This document shows, piece after piece, positions 5,571 through 5,660 of a DNA stretch of 5,660 nt. A program made the translations under genes and the position numbers. Positions within the stretch are counted from its first letter, which is position 1, and each line of letters begins with the position of its first letter. The stretch comes from CAYSSG01 sp964433635 (GTDB lineage: Bacteria; Atribacterota; Phoenicimicrobiia; Phoenicimicrobiales; Stramentimicrobiaceae), in NCBI GenBank assembly GCA_964433635.1, contig CAYSSG010000082.1, positions 1-5,660 of the forward strand, in the 5' to 3' direction. The notes below the pieces were generated by a model, which saw only the letters and a list, made by a program, of their open reading frames with translations, did not search any database and was not told the DNA's origin.

Positions 5571-5660
5571 AAGAATTCCCGTGGTGCCACCCAACCTACT
5601 TCCTCTTGTTTTTGCTGTTGATTTTATAAACATCTTAAAAGTTCGTTCTTTTTTTGTCAA
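5531..5660 (-). promoter_or_regulatory. T-box tRNA-sensing leader (3' part: antiterminator and linker)
   Basis: The minus-strand stretch 5593-5580 reads TGGGTGGCACCACG, matching 12 of 14 positions of the T-box consensus AGGGTGGNACCGCG. TGGC (5589-5586) is the segment that pairs with the NCCA end of uncharged tRNA. Its variable base is C, which predicts a tRNA with discriminator G. An antiterminator can be drawn: GGG 5592-5590 with CCC 5565-5563, the T-box bulge, then CGGGA 5581-5577 with TCTCG 5570-5566. AAGAG 5607-5603 could extend the lower helix by pairing with the following CTCTT. The same 3' strand is the 5' arm of the terminator, so the two folds exclude each other. Stem I with the specifier codon is not in the window and presumably lies beyond 5660. 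The leader should control the importer and, by read-through, the whole block. Confidence 0.9.
5632..5660 (-). promoter_or_regulatory. Possible sigma-70-type promoter at the window edge
   Basis: A perfect -35 hexamer TTGACA (5660-5655) is followed, after exactly 17 nt, by TAAGAT (5637-5632), which matches TATAAT at four of six positions. If it is used, the transcript would begin near 5625 and carry only the antiterminator/terminator part of the T-box. Alternatively this AT-rich stretch is linker or part of a stem III in a normal long leader: AAAAG and CTTTT flanking AACGAA could form a weak hairpin here. The second reading is more likely, because T-box leaders normally need an upstream stem I. 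Confidence 0.25.

Overview
The window holds one six-gene block, all on the minus strand and therefore read from right to left. It begins with a T-box tRNA-sensing leader at the right edge (only its 3' part is inside the window). Next come a polar amino acid ABC importer (permease, ATPase, second permease, periplasmic-type binding protein), a fold-type I PLP aminotransferase and a threonine/serine-dehydratase-like PLP enzyme. No credible plus-strand gene was seen.

Organism: the T-box leader, strong AGGAGG-type ribosome binding sites, moderate-to-low GC and tight gene packing suggest a Bacillota (clostridial-type) bacterium. One point does not fit a typical monoderm Bacillota: the binding protein has a signal peptide but no lipobox cysteine. 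A diderm Bacillota lineage would explain this, but that is inference and I cannot name a genus.

Layout, in transcription order: (1) 5660-5521, T-box antiterminator and competing intrinsic terminator; (2) 5465-3348, permease / ATPase / permease, with 1-nt spacing or ATGA overlap, clearly translated as one unit; (3) a 141-nt spacer with an orphan full-length Shine-Dalgarno sequence; (4) 3206-2337, binding protein; (5) a 157-nt spacer with two hairpins, one a perfect 12-bp stem; (6) 2179-1049, aminotransferase; (7) 1030-56, dehydratase-like enzyme 18 nt further on. The last 55 bases hold no recognisable feature.

How the genes work together (inference): uncharging of one tRNA opens the operon, the importer brings in the corresponding or a related amino acid, and two PLP enzymes interconvert or degrade it. 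The variable T-box base (C) predicts a tRNA with discriminator G, as is typical of Ser, Asp, Asn or Trp tRNAs. Serine or aspartate-type substrates would fit the dehydratase fold. The specifier codon lies outside the window, so the amino acid is not settled. The aminotransferase looks closer to the capreomycidine-synthase-like branch of class I/II enzymes than to ordinary aspartate aminotransferases, so the chemistry of the enzyme pair is open. The parts are familiar families; the combination and its control are the interesting aspect.
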